A DNA stretch of 16,382 bases from an uncultured Clostridia bacterium (GCA_946619065.1 CAMOLY010000009.1:1-16382), one strand, 5' to 3'; positions 1-7,463 are shown, numbered from the stretch's first letter. Translations and numbers: made by a program. The notes: generated by a model from the letters alone, not told the origin.

Positions 1-1
1 T

Positions 2-1699
2 CTGCTTCTCTACATGAAGCGGTGTGTTTCTTTGGCCGACTGTGCATGGATTGTGACTGCGGCGCTTGCCGTCACCCTGGTAGGCCTGCTGCTGCCGCGC
101 CTGACGCGGGCATTGACCGGCCCGGTCCTGCAAAGCAAATCTCCAAACGCCCTCACCGGCGCAGGGATCTGCGTGCTATGTGTGCTGATCGCCTCGCAGC
201 TGCTCAGCGCAGGAAAGGGCCTGGTCGTCAAACGGCTGGAGGTCAAAACAAGCCTCTGCGTGCAGGCTTCCATCATGATGCGGCTGCTGTCTCTGCCGGC
301 CAGCTTTTTCCGGAAATACAGCCCCGGCGAGTTGAAAAGCAGGGCCATGGGCGTGAGCACAATCAGCACATTGCTCATCGGCATTGTCATGTCCACGGGG
401 CTCAGTTCTCTTTTCGCGCTGCTCTATCTGCCGCAGATTCTCGGATTTGCGCCGTCTTTGGCGCTGCCATCGATGATTGCAATCGTACTGACCGTGGGCG
501 TAACCGCTGCTGCTACCTTTGCGCAGGCGCGAATTAACCGCAAGCATCTTGAGCACGAAGCCAATGAATCCGGGCTGCGCTACGCCCTGCTCTCCGGCGT
601 TCAGAAGATTAAGCTGGCCGGCGCGGAGAATCGGGTCTTTGCCAAGTGGCTGGACGTCTATGCCGAAGGCGCGGAGCTGGCCTATAATCCGCCCACGCTT
701 TTAAAGGTCAGCGGCGTATTTACCCTTGCAATCACCTTGATTTCCAATATCATTCTGTATGGCCTTGCCGTCCGTAACGGCATTCAGCCTGCATCCTGGT
801 TCGCCTTCTCCGCAGCCTACGGTGCCGTCATGGGTGCGTTTACGGCTCTGGCGAACACCGCCGCCTCCGCGGCAAAAATCCGTCCCATTCTGGAAAACGC
901 GGAGCCCATCTTATCCGCGGTTCCGGAGAATAACGCGGGAAAAGAGATTGTCACCGCCCTTAGCGGTGGCGTGGAACTCGAACACGTCTTTTTCCGCTAC
1001 GGCAGCGACTCACCCTACGTATTAAAGGACCTATCTTTGAAAATCCGTCCCGGCGACTACGTGGCCATCGTGGGCAGAACCGGCTGCGGAAAATCCACTT
1101 TGATCCGCCTGCTTTTGGGCTTTGAGACCCCGGAGAGCGGAGCGGTGTATTATGACGGAAAGGATCTGAGAAGCCTCGACCCAGCCTCCTTGAGAAAGCA
1201 TGTCGGTACGGTCATGCAGGACGCGGGATTATTCCAAGGAGATATTTACTCCAACATCGTGATCTCCGCCCCACAGCTGGGGCAAGAGGAGGCCTGGGAG
1301 GCCGCGGAGCTTGCCGGGGTCGCCAATGATATCCGCTCCTTTCCCATGGGGATGCACACCCACGTGGCCGAGGGGCAGGGCGGCATTTCCGGCGGACAGA
1401 AGCAGCGGATTTTGATCGCCCGGGCCATCGTCACGAAACCGAAGCTGCTGATCTTCGACGAGGCCACCTCGGCACTGGACAACAAAACACAAAAGCACAT
1501 CTCCAAAGCGCTGGATGCCATGGACTGCACCCGCATCGTCATCGCCCACCGGCTGTCGACGATTCAAAACTGCAGCCGCATCCTGGTGCTGGACGACGGA
1601 AAAATCATTGAGGAAGGAACCTATAAAGAACTGATGGCTCAAAACGGCTTCTTCGCCGATCTGGTTCGGCGACAGCAACTCACAACAAACAAAGAATAA
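2..1699 (+). CDS. NHLM-type peptide/bacteriocin ABC exporter subunit (permease + ATPase), 5' end cut off by window
   Basis: Exporter half-transporter with a membrane region fused to an ABC ATPase. The frame stays open to the left edge (Leu-Leu-Leu-Tyr before the Met at 14), so the true start lies outside and an N-terminal part is missing. Counting from Met14, hydrophobic segments fill roughly residues 10-290. The ATPase has Walker A GRTGCGKST near 353-361, the signature ISGGQKQR at 458-465, Walker B LLIFDEATSALD near 479-490 and the H-loop IAHRLST near 511. The phrases LSLPASFFRKYSPGEL, AGAENRVFAKW and IRSFPMGMHTHVAEGQGG resemble, from memory, the ATP-binding protein of NHLM bacteriocin systems, which partners a peptidase-containing ABC protein to export leader-bearing RiPP peptides. 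No peptidase domain is visible here. Partners and precursor would lie to the left. ABC exporter is near certain; the NHLM subfamily is likely. Confidence 0.87.
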   Translation: MLLYMKRCVSLADCAWIVTAALAVTLVGLLLPRLTRALTGPVLQSKSPNALTGAGICVLCVLIASQLLSAGKGLVVKRLEVKTSLCVQASIMMRLLSLPASFFRKYSPGELKSRAMGVSTISTLLIGIVMSTGLSSLFALLYLPQILGFAPSLALPSMIAIVLTVGVTAAATFAQARINRKHLEHEANESGLRYALLSGVQKIKLAGAENRVFAKWLDVYAEGAELAYNPPTLLKVSGVFTLAITLISNIILYGLAVRNGIQPASWFAFSAAYGAVMGAFTALANTAASAAKIRPILENAEPILSAVPENNAGKEIVTALSGGVELEHVFFRYGSDSPYVLKDLSLKIRPGDYVAIVGRTGCGKSTLIRLLLGFETPESGAVYYDGKDLRSLDPASLRKHVGTVMQDAGLFQGDIYSNIVISAPQLGQEEAWEAAELAGVANDIRSFPMGMHTHVAEGQGGISGGQKQRILIARAIVTKPKLLIFDEATSALDNKTQKHISKALDAMDCTRIVIAHRLSTIQNCSRILVLDDGKIIEEGTYKELMAQNGFFADLVRRQQLTTNKE

Positions 1700-1731
1700 C
1701 AATTACCCCCCGGCATCCTCGTGAACGAAGC

Positions 1732-1778
1732 ATCGGGCAAGGCAGCTGTCTAAGACAACTGCTTTTGCCCGATTTTTT
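1732..1778 (+). terminator. Intrinsic terminator of the ABC exporter gene
   Basis: The outer stem ATCGGGCAA (1732-1740) pairs with TTGCCCGAT (1765-1773). An inner stem GCAG.TGTCT pairs with AGACA.CTGC. A T run follows at 1773-1778. It lies 32 nt after the stop codon, so the exporter is the last gene of its transcript. Confidence 0.9.
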
Positions 1779-1783
1779 CAGGT

Positions 1784-1836
1784 AAAAAAATACCGAGTTT
1801 TCTTCAGATCTTCAGATCCTGTAAGAAAACTCGGTA
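1784..1836 (-). terminator. Intrinsic terminator downstream of tRNA-Pro
   Basis: A 14-bp perfect inverted repeat, TACCGAGTTTTCTT (1791-1804) against AAGAAAACTCGGTA (1823-1836), has an 18-nt loop. On the minus strand it is followed by seven T (1784-1790). It starts directly after the encoded CCA, and its polarity shows it serves the tRNA rather than the convergent exporter. Confidence 0.88.
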
Positions 1837-1913
1837 TGGTCGGAGTGGCGGGACTTGAACCCGCGGCCTCTTGGTCCCGAACCAAGCGCGATACCAAACT
1901 TCGCCACACCCCG
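1837..1913 (-). tRNA. tRNA-Pro, anticodon CGG, CCA end encoded
   Basis: On the minus strand the acceptor arm CGGGGTG pairs with CACTCCG, with one G-T wobble, then discriminator A and a genomic CCA. The anticodon stem is CTTGG/CCAAG with loop TTCGGGA, so bases 34-36 are CGG and read the proline codon CCG. The T arm is GCGGG-TTCAAGT-CCCGC. The total is 77 nt. It is a single-gene transcription unit with a consensus promoter and its own terminator. Confidence 0.96.
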
Positions 1914-1924
1914 AAGCGAATGTT

Positions 1925-1953
1925 ATTATACAGATCAACTCTCGGAAAGTCAA
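1925..1953 (-). promoter_or_regulatory. Sigma-A promoter of tRNA-Pro
   Basis: On the minus strand -35 TTGACT (1948-1953), a spacer of exactly 17 bp, and -10 TATAAT (1925-1930). The tRNA 5' end is 12 nt downstream of the -10 box. This near-perfect consensus is typical of stable-RNA promoters. Confidence 0.9.
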
Positions 1954-2028
1954 GAGCTATTTTCGGTAAAACGAGAAAGGTTTTGAAGATAACTCAGATG
2001 CTTTTCGCCCGAGCTGGTGCAGTTCGTC

Positions 2029-2129
2029 CGTAGTGGCCTGTGACCACACAGGCCATACGCGAAGCGCACGTAATTTGACGCGGTGAAAGGTTATGGGAAT
2101 TATGGCCTCTGTGGTCAGTGGCCACTACG
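2029..2129. repeat. Twin-hairpin (REPIN-like) intergenic repeat, copy 1
   Basis: Two 28-bp arms (2029-2056 and 2102-2129) are inverted copies of each other, identical at 25 of 28 positions, with a 45-bp linker. Each arm starts CGTAG at its outer end and is itself a hairpin. On the left TGGCCTGTG-ACCA-CACAGGCCA pairs perfectly over 9 bp; on the right the stem is TGGCCTCTG/CAGTGGCCA with 8 of 9 pairs. The linker contains GCGAAGCGCACGT, also present in copy 2 (10646-10745). A GTAG-type tetranucleotide at the foot of a hairpin, two hairpins in inverted pair, is the layout of REP doublets (REPIN/BIME). No transposase of the REP-associated family is in the window, so the name is by resemblance only. 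Confidence 0.75.
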
Positions 2130-2140
2130 TAAAGTACTAG

Positions 2141-2293
2141 TGTTCCGTTAAGCCTAAAAATGGCATGATCTGCGGCGCAGAATTCCGCCATACTTCGTTG
2201 TCGTCCTTGCCGGGCGTCAGCCCGCCTGCGTCCTCCGCCTCGTCTGGCGAAACCCTGCTTGCAGCTCTTACAACTTTTAGACTTTCCGGAACA
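2141..2293. mobile_element. MITE-like 153-bp element flanked by CTAG
   Basis: The ends are imperfect inverted repeats: the left end TGTTCCGTTAAGCCTAAAA and the reverse complement of the right end, TGTTCCGGAAAGTCTAAAA, match at 16 of 19 positions. The element is bounded by CTAG at 2137-2140 and 2294-2297. This can be a 4-bp target-site duplication, or a palindromic extension of the terminal repeats; the sequence alone cannot separate the two. No transposase is encoded, so it would be non-autonomous. CTAR-type 4-bp targets are known for some IS5-group elements, which makes that family a candidate parent by inference. It lies between copy 1 of the twin-hairpin repeat and that repeat's tail at 2321-2348. 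Confidence 0.6.
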
Positions 2294-2320
2294 CTAGTTG
2301 TAACGTTACACAACGGTCCC

Positions 2321-2348
2321 CTGGTAACTCGCAAACCTGTCCGATTGC
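2321..2348 (+). repeat. Tail segment of the composite intergenic repeat, copy 1
   Basis: CTGGTAACTCGC, a short variable part, then CCGATTGCC. The same string with small changes is found on the minus strand beyond the other two twin-hairpin copies, at 10586-10611 and 13055-13081, at the same end relative to the hairpins. The three together suggest one composite repeat. This copy runs up to the EamA stop codon. Confidence 0.55.
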
Positions 2349-3260
2349 CTACTCCCGATTCCCCCGTCCCCTCGCGGCGTGCTGAACACCCCAGACGCCC
2401 AGGAGGATCATCCCGCAGAAGCCCAGCGTGGCCCAGGAGAAGGGCTCTCGGAGGAAGACAACGCCGGCAAAGACTGACACTGCAGTGGTCAGGTTCGCAA
2501 ATGCGGTCTCCCGCGCCACCGGTAGTCTGGTCAATGCATAGCCGGAGAGGAAGAAGCAGATCACAGTGCAGAGCACCGACAGAAACGCGACCGACAGATC
2601 ATAGCGCCAGCTCGCAAGCGGGCGGACGTAGGCGGAGACATCGCCCCGATTCACAAGAATGGCAAGGATGGTAAACGCAGCAGCGCCGGAGCCGATCATC
2701 GCGTAGGTGCGGGTGAAGGACGTCGCCTCTCGGGAAAGGCTTCTGGAGAGCAGAGAGTAACAGACCCCGGCGCAGACGGCAACGGTCAGTGCCCCGACGC
2801 CGGTCCAGTCGAGCCGGCCGGAGCTGCCGCTCAGCAGGCCTAGTCCGATGACGCCGCAGACCGAGATCGTGCTGAAGACATACTGCCCGACCGTCGCGCA
2901 TTCCTTCAGGATCAGAGTCGCCGCAAGAATCGAGACAATCGGAATCATCGCAATCATGACCCCGGAGAAGCCTGTGGTAGCATGGAGAATGCCGTATTCC
3001 TCGCCGATGTAGTACAAAACCGGCTGCGCTAGTCCAAGCAGAAGCAGCAGAATCTTTTGCTTTCGAGAGGCTTTCATCGCGCGAAGCTGACCGGGAAACA
3101 GGTGGAGCAGCGCAAAGGCCAGCAAAAAGCGATGGCTCAGCAGCGTGAAGACCTCCGTGCGATCCAGAGCGATCCGCGTGAAGAGAAAACTGAAGCCCCA
3201 GGCACCGTGGCAGACGACGTCCGCCAGGTACGCCTTCCCGGTCTCAGACAACCGCTTCAT
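2349..3260 (-). CDS. EamA/DMT-superfamily membrane transporter
   Basis: About 303 residues, almost entirely hydrophobic, with roughly ten membrane segments in two EamA-like halves, the usual length for drug/metabolite transporters. EamA-like features include HGAWGFSFLFTRIAL early in the protein, and in the first half GFSGVMIAMIPIVSILAA followed by LKE, the usual phrase before the domain junction. The substrate cannot be read from sequence; members move amino acids, metabolites or nucleotide sugars. I chose the start at 3260 because AGGAG lies 7 nt upstream; a longer frame to 3305 is open but would run 62 nt into the upstream gene. With this start it overlaps the tocopherol-cyclase-like gene by 17 nt, implying translational coupling. 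No terminator is visible after it before the repeats. Confidence 0.87.
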   Translation of the reverse strand: MKRLSETGKAYLADVVCHGAWGFSFLFTRIALDRTEVFTLLSHRFLLAFALLHLFPGQLRAMKASRKQKILLLLLGLAQPVLYYIGEEYGILHATTGFSGVMIAMIPIVSILAATLILKECATVGQYVFSTISVCGVIGLGLLSGSSGRLDWTGVGALTVAVCAGVCYSLLSRSLSREATSFTRTYAMIGSGAAAFTILAILVNRGDVSAYVRPLASWRYDLSVAFLSVLCTVICFFLSGYALTRLPVARETAFANLTTAVSVFAGVVFLREPFSWATLGFCGMILLGVWGVQHAARGRGNRE

Positions 3261-4407
3261 CGGAGCGCTCCTTTTTCCCGTCGTACTCGCCGTATTCGCA
3301 GCCAACGTGGGTCGCTTCGATCTCGTCGAGCAGAATCAGTTCACCCTCATGCTTTTCATAGAGCCGAATTGTTCCCCAGCCGTTGCCGCCATTCCATAGA
3401 CGGTTATGCCGCTTGCTGCCGTCCGGGGCCTCGTAGTTGACGAAAAGCATGTCCTCTTTTTTGCAGAAGATCTGCGTCTGCATCACAGCCTCGTCGTTCT
3501 CCTGCCGGACGTTCCACTGGACCAGATGCTCGGTCTCCTCAAAGGAAAATTCCGTCTTGACGTTGAGCCACAGGTGGGAGAAGTTGAAATCAAACTCCCG
3601 GCCCTCATACAAAAAGGCGCCCAGCAGTCTGCGGTCCAGGGGGACAAAGTAGATCTTCGGTCTGCCGCCGCCGATGTCGAAGACGCTGTTTTCCAGCCGT
3701 TTGCCAGTTTTGCGGCTGGTCAGACAATTGGACGACAGCCAGACCCAGGGCGAGGTGAAATCCCGGCCCCAGTTCTTATCCGCATAACCGAAGCAGCGCT
3801 CAGGCGTGACGCGATATTCCCTGCCGTTGAACCAGACCGAGCCGGAATAGGCGGATTTCATCCCCTCGGCATGCCAGTACATGGCAAAGGCTTCGAGGTC
3901 ACGGAGCGGCTTGGAGGCGCCGTAGCCCACATTGAAGGCGATCAGCTTGTCAATGTGCAGATCCCAGCGCAGACTGCCGCTGTCACACATCCACTCTGGG
4001 TGCGCGGCGGCCTCTTCCGGCGTGATCGTGACGCTGCCCCGGAGGTGCTTTTCAGAGGCCAGGCAGTCGCCTGCCTCGATCCGATAAGGGGTTCCCTCGC
4101 GCAGCTGTACGTCCTTCCACGCAAAGAAGCGGTGGAGCTGGCACTTACCGGGTCCCCATGTGCCAGCCTTGACCATCAGATAGGAGGGCTTCTTCCCTGC
4201 CGCACGATTTTCAGGCAGCTGGCCCAGAACCGGCTGCTCCTCCGCGTGGGCGGGGTTGCAGACGAAAAACTCGATGAAAAACGGGCGGTCCTCTCCTGTC
4301 TCAGCATCCTGTGCGGTGAAGGAATGCCACCACCAGTCGTAGCCGCAGCGGCGCAGCGGGCCATTTAGCTGACAGGCGTTTCTCGTGATATCGTGGACGT
4401 TGAACAT
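3244..4407 (-). CDS. Tocopherol cyclase family protein (lipocalin-like), function unknown in this setting
   Basis: 387 residues, no signal peptide or membrane segment, rich in Trp, Tyr and Phe as expected for a beta-barrel protein. Recognisable family phrases are CGYDWWWHSF near 21-30, then EGMKSAYSGSVWFNG at 181-195, YADKNWGRDFTSPWVWLSSN at 208-227, and VGCEYGEY near the C-terminus. Plant and cyanobacterial members close the chromanol ring of tocopherols. Related proteins in anaerobic bacteria are usually annotated only by domain, and no tocopherol pathway genes are visible here, so the substrate is unknown. A hydrophobic small molecule or lipid is a fair guess. The start at 4407 is preceded by AAAGGAG with a 7-nt gap. 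It follows the ggt terminator by about 35 bp and overlaps the EamA gene downstream. No promoter is obvious, so it may depend on read-through. Confidence 0.78.
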   Translation of the reverse strand: MFNVHDITRNACQLNGPLRRCGYDWWWHSFTAQDAETGEDRPFFIEFFVCNPAHAEEQPVLGQLPENRAAGKKPSYLMVKAGTWGPGKCQLHRFFAWKDVQLREGTPYRIEAGDCLASEKHLRGSVTITPEEAAAHPEWMCDSGSLRWDLHIDKLIAFNVGYGASKPLRDLEAFAMYWHAEGMKSAYSGSVWFNGREYRVTPERCFGYADKNWGRDFTSPWVWLSSNCLTSRKTGKRLENSVFDIGGGRPKIYFVPLDRRLLGAFLYEGREFDFNFSHLWLNVKTEFSFEETEHLVQWNVRQENDEAVMQTQIFCKKEDMLFVNYEAPDGSKRHNRLWNGGNGWGTIRLYEKHEGELILLDEIEATHVGCEYGEYDGKKERSDEAVV

Positions 4408-4442
4408 ACCGAATCTCCTTTTAATCCATTCGCGTGAAGAGC

Positions 4443-4467
4443 AAAAAGGGCCGGCAGCGCCGGCCCC
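4443..4467 (-). terminator. Intrinsic terminator of the pgsBCA-ggt operon
   Basis: A GC-only 8-bp stem GGGCCGGC/GCCGGCCC with a 3-nt loop, followed on the minus strand by TTTTT (4443-4447). It sits 6 nt past the ggt stop codon and separates the polyglutamate operon from the tocopherol-cyclase/EamA pair. Confidence 0.88.
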
Positions 4468-4472
4468 TCTGA

Positions 4473-6185
4473 TTACTGATTATAATGATAGACCATTGCG
4501 CGGGACGTATCGCGACGAAGGTCGCAGACCGCGTAAACGCCGGTGTCCGGTCGATAGCCGACAATTGACGTGCAGCCGAAGATCAGATGGGAGCTGTTGA
4601 GATAGTACAGCTCGTCGACCTGATCGATGTCAATCAGAGAGTCATGCACGTCCTCGGACTCAATGCAAAGCGAGCCGTCGGAATCGTAATACAGTCTTCC
4701 CTTGTCCACCGCAGTCTGGACGTCCTCGCCCTCGCGGAGGATGTCGATCAGCACCGTGGTCAGCAGCTTGGGAATCTCCAGACCGCCGGGGGTGCCGATG
4801 GTCAGCAGTTCTCCGTCCGGGCCAACACAGATCATCGGGGAGAAATGCGTTCTGGGCCGCTTTTTCGGCTCGTAAGCGTTCTTGCCGGAGGAGCTGAAAT
4901 TGTTGAGTGTGTCGTTAAGATAAAAGCCGTCCACGCAGACGTAGGAGCCCCAGGAGTCGGAGAGGGAATTCGTGACACAGACCACCAGACCGTTGCGGTC
5001 AATGACGGCAAACTGCGTGGTGCAGAACTGCTCATTATCATCCTCCCAGGTGCCGGCGGTCACCTTGTCGATTCTGCCCTGCAGATAGTCCTCAGACAAA
5101 TACTTCTTCGGCTTAAATTTATAGAAGCCGGGATCCACCACATGATACTTGCGGCTCTTAAAGGCGACTGTGGTCGCGGTTTTCAGCACATTCAGATAGC
5201 CGTTCGGATCGGTCTTCGGCGACGGAATATCCAGCATCTCGGCAATCTTCAGCATCTGACAAACAGTCAGGCTGGAGGACGGGCCGTAGGAACCGATGAT
5301 TTGATAACCGGCGAAGTCCGAACGGACGACGCTGCGCTGACGGGCCCGGTACTTGGTCAGATCCTTCTTGGTCAGTGCGCAGGACGCCGCAATATCATCT
5401 GCGATGGAGCCGCGGTAGAAGGCTTCGGCTCCCTCCCGCTGGATCGTGCGGAAAGTCTCGGCCAGCTCCTTCTGCTTGAGCACGTCGCCAACCTTGAGGC
5501 CGGTGAAGGCAGGATTGCTCTGGAGCGTGTCTGAGTAATTCAGGCGGAAAATAAAGGCGTCGGAAACTGTGAAGCCCTCTTCGGCGTAGTCGATGGCGGG
5601 CTGGAGGGTATCGGCAAGAGACATGGTGCCGAAGCTCTTCAGCGCCTTATCCATACCGGCAACCAGACCGGGAACCGCCACGGAATCTCCGGGCGTTTCC
5701 GCTGCGCCGGCAGCGCCATAGTAGTCGAGGGTGTGGGCCTCGCCCGTCTTGCTGTCGTAAATCAGCATGATGCCACCGCCTCCGATGCCCGAGGAATAGG
5801 GCTCGCTGACGGAGAGCATGAAGGAAATAGCAGCCGCAGCATCCACGGCGTTTCCGCCGGAAGAGAGGATCTGCATGCCAACCAGCGTCGCCTCCGACGT
5901 AGAGGTGGAGACGGCAAAACCGCCGAGATCATCCAGGATCGCGGTCCCAGTCTCTGTCACGGGCGGAACAGACTCCGTAGTCGCGGGAGCCGTGCCAGAC
6001 CCTTGCTCTGTGCCGGGCTGACTGGAATCCGTTGGCGCACCGGACTCAATCTGCTGTGTAGTCGTCTTCGTATTCCGATCCTGATCACAGCCGGAAAAAG
6101 ACAGCAGCAGACAGATTAAAACGATCACAGCCGAAATCCGGACGCCAAGGGCGTGCCTGAATGGGTTACGGAAAGAAAAAGACAT
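4473..6185 (-). CDS. ggt: Gamma-glutamyltransferase-fold lipoprotein, CapD-like position in polyglutamate operon
   Basis: 570 residues. A lipoprotein signal ends in FSGC (Cys33), then a Ser/Thr/Gln-rich linker to about 85, then the GGT fold. Family signatures are GGNAVDAAAAISF at 110-122, EPYSSGIGGGGIMLIYD at 128-144, VPGLVAGM near 171-178, FYRGSIADDI near 256-265, CTTQFAVIDRNG at 388-399 and GTPGG at 464-468. By alignment with E. coli GGT, Thr389 is the expected self-cleaving nucleophile that opens the small subunit. Two canonical features are missing: the LDFRE arginine that holds the glutamyl carboxylate is LDYYG at 153-157, and the Ser-Ser pair before GSPGG is replaced in RPRTHFSPM. It lies 23 nt after pgsA. 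In Bacillus anthracis the GGT-family CapD follows capBCA and cuts and anchors the polyglutamate capsule. A similar role here is inference. The start at 6185 is set by AAGGAGG six nt upstream. Confidence 0.88.
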   Translation of the reverse strand: MSFSFRNPFRHALGVRISAVIVLICLLLSFSGCDQDRNTKTTTQQIESGAPTDSSQPGTEQGSGTAPATTESVPPVTETGTAILDDLGGFAVSTSTSEATLVGMQILSSGGNAVDAAAAISFMLSVSEPYSSGIGGGGIMLIYDSKTGEAHTLDYYGAAGAAETPGDSVAVPGLVAGMDKALKSFGTMSLADTLQPAIDYAEEGFTVSDAFIFRLNYSDTLQSNPAFTGLKVGDVLKQKELAETFRTIQREGAEAFYRGSIADDIAASCALTKKDLTKYRARQRSVVRSDFAGYQIIGSYGPSSSLTVCQMLKIAEMLDIPSPKTDPNGYLNVLKTATTVAFKSRKYHVVDPGFYKFKPKKYLSEDYLQGRIDKVTAGTWEDDNEQFCTTQFAVIDRNGLVVCVTNSLSDSWGSYVCVDGFYLNDTLNNFSSSGKNAYEPKKRPRTHFSPMICVGPDGELLTIGTPGGLEIPKLLTTVLIDILREGEDVQTAVDKGRLYYDSDGSLCIESEDVHDSLIDIDQVDELYYLNSSHLIFGCTSIVGYRPDTGVYAVCDLRRDTSRAMVYHYNQ

Positions 6186-6208
6186 TGTTTCCTCCTTGTG
6201 AGGCCGGG

Positions 6209-7453
6209 TCACTTGGTCAGATCAAACTGCACCGGGATCTCGATCCGACCGTCGCCCATCACGCTGTAAGCGCTCTTCGGAAGCGCGTCGGTCATGATGT
6301 TGCGGATCTGGCCGCAGTAGAGCGAGTTTTTGGTGACAAACGGGTGGAAATTCTCCAGGTGCATCGGAATCAGGGTGAAGCTGCCCGCGCCGGTGGTCCG
6401 GTCGACGTCCAGCTGGACGAGTACGGTGTTCCGGCTCGGCCGCTGGCCCTGGTCGAAGACAAAGTTGCCGAGGCTGTAGAAGATAATTCCGCTCCGGTTC
6501 CGAGTCTGATACTGCTCGATCTCCTGCACAACGTGAGGATGGCAGCCGATCACGACGTCGGCGCCGGAAGAGATCAGCCGGTGAGCCAGCTCCCGCTGCC
6601 GGTCGGTGACGGAGGTGACGTCCTCCTTGCCCCAGTGGACGTAGACAACGGTCAAATCGCACTCCAGCGCGGCGCGGTTCAGATTCTGGAACACGCGGTA
6701 GTTCTTGGACGTGGCAACGCCGAAGCCGTCCTTGTTGGCGGAAAAACCCTTGGGGATCATGTCGGTGCAGGAGAGGAAACCTATTTTAAAGCCGTTTTTT
6801 TCCAGCACGCGATATTTCGGCGCCTCTTCCCAGTCCTTCCCGGCGCCGGCATAGCTAACGCCCAAGGCATCGATCATCTCGGTGGTTTTGCGCAGGGCGC
6901 TGCGGCCGTAGTCGGCGGAGTGGTTATTTGCCAGCGCAAAGACATTGATTCCGGCGTCCACAGCAGCCTTCAGAGCCTCTTCACGAGCCGGCAAAACGAG
7001 TTTGTCGGCAGCCTTGGTCTTGTCCGGATCACCGGTGAGAACCGCGCATTCCAGATTTGCGAACACAAAGTCGGAGGCTTTGAACAGCGGCTCAATCGGA
7101 TCGAAGAGCTCCGCGTAGGATTCCTTCTCTCCATAGGTCTGCACATAACGGCCGAGCATCAGATCACCGGCAAAGGACAGCCGGATCTCGTTTTCACCGC
7201 GCGGGTCGGCCTTCGCGACAGAGCGGTTAAGCGCCCTCGTATGCAGGGCGTTGCCGATGATCAGAACCAGAAGCACAGTCAGGGCAGCGCAGAGCACGCG
7301 CATCCATCCGGGCTTTGTTCGGCCCATCCGGTCTCGGCGCGAGATGATCTGCATCCGCTGGGCAAGGGTCAGATGCTGGCCGCAGTAATCCACTTTTCGC
7401 GCCAGCTCCACATGGCTCTTGCGAGGACGCAGCAGACTGCTGATTTTCTCCAT
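6209..7453 (-). CDS. pgsA: PgsA/CapA, membrane-anchored poly-gamma-glutamate synthesis protein
   Basis: 414 residues. A basic N-terminal cytoplasmic part of about 50 residues precedes one membrane anchor (51-70), then an extracellular CapA domain of the metallophosphatase-like fold. Motifs are FAGDLMLGR at 94-102, ANLECAVL at 132-139, ANNHSADYG at 175-183, HWGKE at 273-277 and GCHPHV at 303-308, which together form the expected metal-binding set. CapA/PgsA proteins are needed for export or chain handling of poly-gamma-glutamate; their exact chemistry is unsettled. I use the ATG at 7453, with GAGGGA six nt upstream; an in-frame TTG at 7471 would give six more residues and overlap pgsC. The gap to the pgsC stop is 10 nt. 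Confidence 0.92.
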   Translation of the reverse strand: MEKISSLLRPRKSHVELARKVDYCGQHLTLAQRMQIISRRDRMGRTKPGWMRVLCAALTVLLVLIIGNALHTRALNRSVAKADPRGENEIRLSFAGDLMLGRYVQTYGEKESYAELFDPIEPLFKASDFVFANLECAVLTGDPDKTKAADKLVLPAREEALKAAVDAGINVFALANNHSADYGRSALRKTTEMIDALGVSYAGAGKDWEEAPKYRVLEKNGFKIGFLSCTDMIPKGFSANKDGFGVATSKNYRVFQNLNRAALECDLTVVYVHWGKEDVTSVTDRQRELAHRLISSGADVVIGCHPHVVQEIEQYQTRNRSGIIFYSLGNFVFDQGQRPSRNTVLVQLDVDRTTGAGSFTLIPMHLENFHPFVTKNSLYCGQIRNIMTDALPKSAYSVMGDGRIEIPVQFDLTK

Positions 7454-7463
7454 AGCCAATCCC

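Noticed and set aside
1836..2033. Small plus-strand frame beginning MVGVAGLEPAASWSR
   Set aside because: It is the complement of tRNA-Pro read as protein, a common false gene call.
2165..2674. 169-codon plus-strand frame across the CTAG-flanked element
   Set aside because: Runs from repeat DNA into the antisense of the EamA gene; low-complexity Arg/Ser/Pro product and no ribosome site.
3406..5534. Long plus-strand open frames at 3406-4368 and 4587-5534
   Set aside because: Antisense to the tocopherol-cyclase-like gene and to ggt, both supported by family motifs and ribosome sites.
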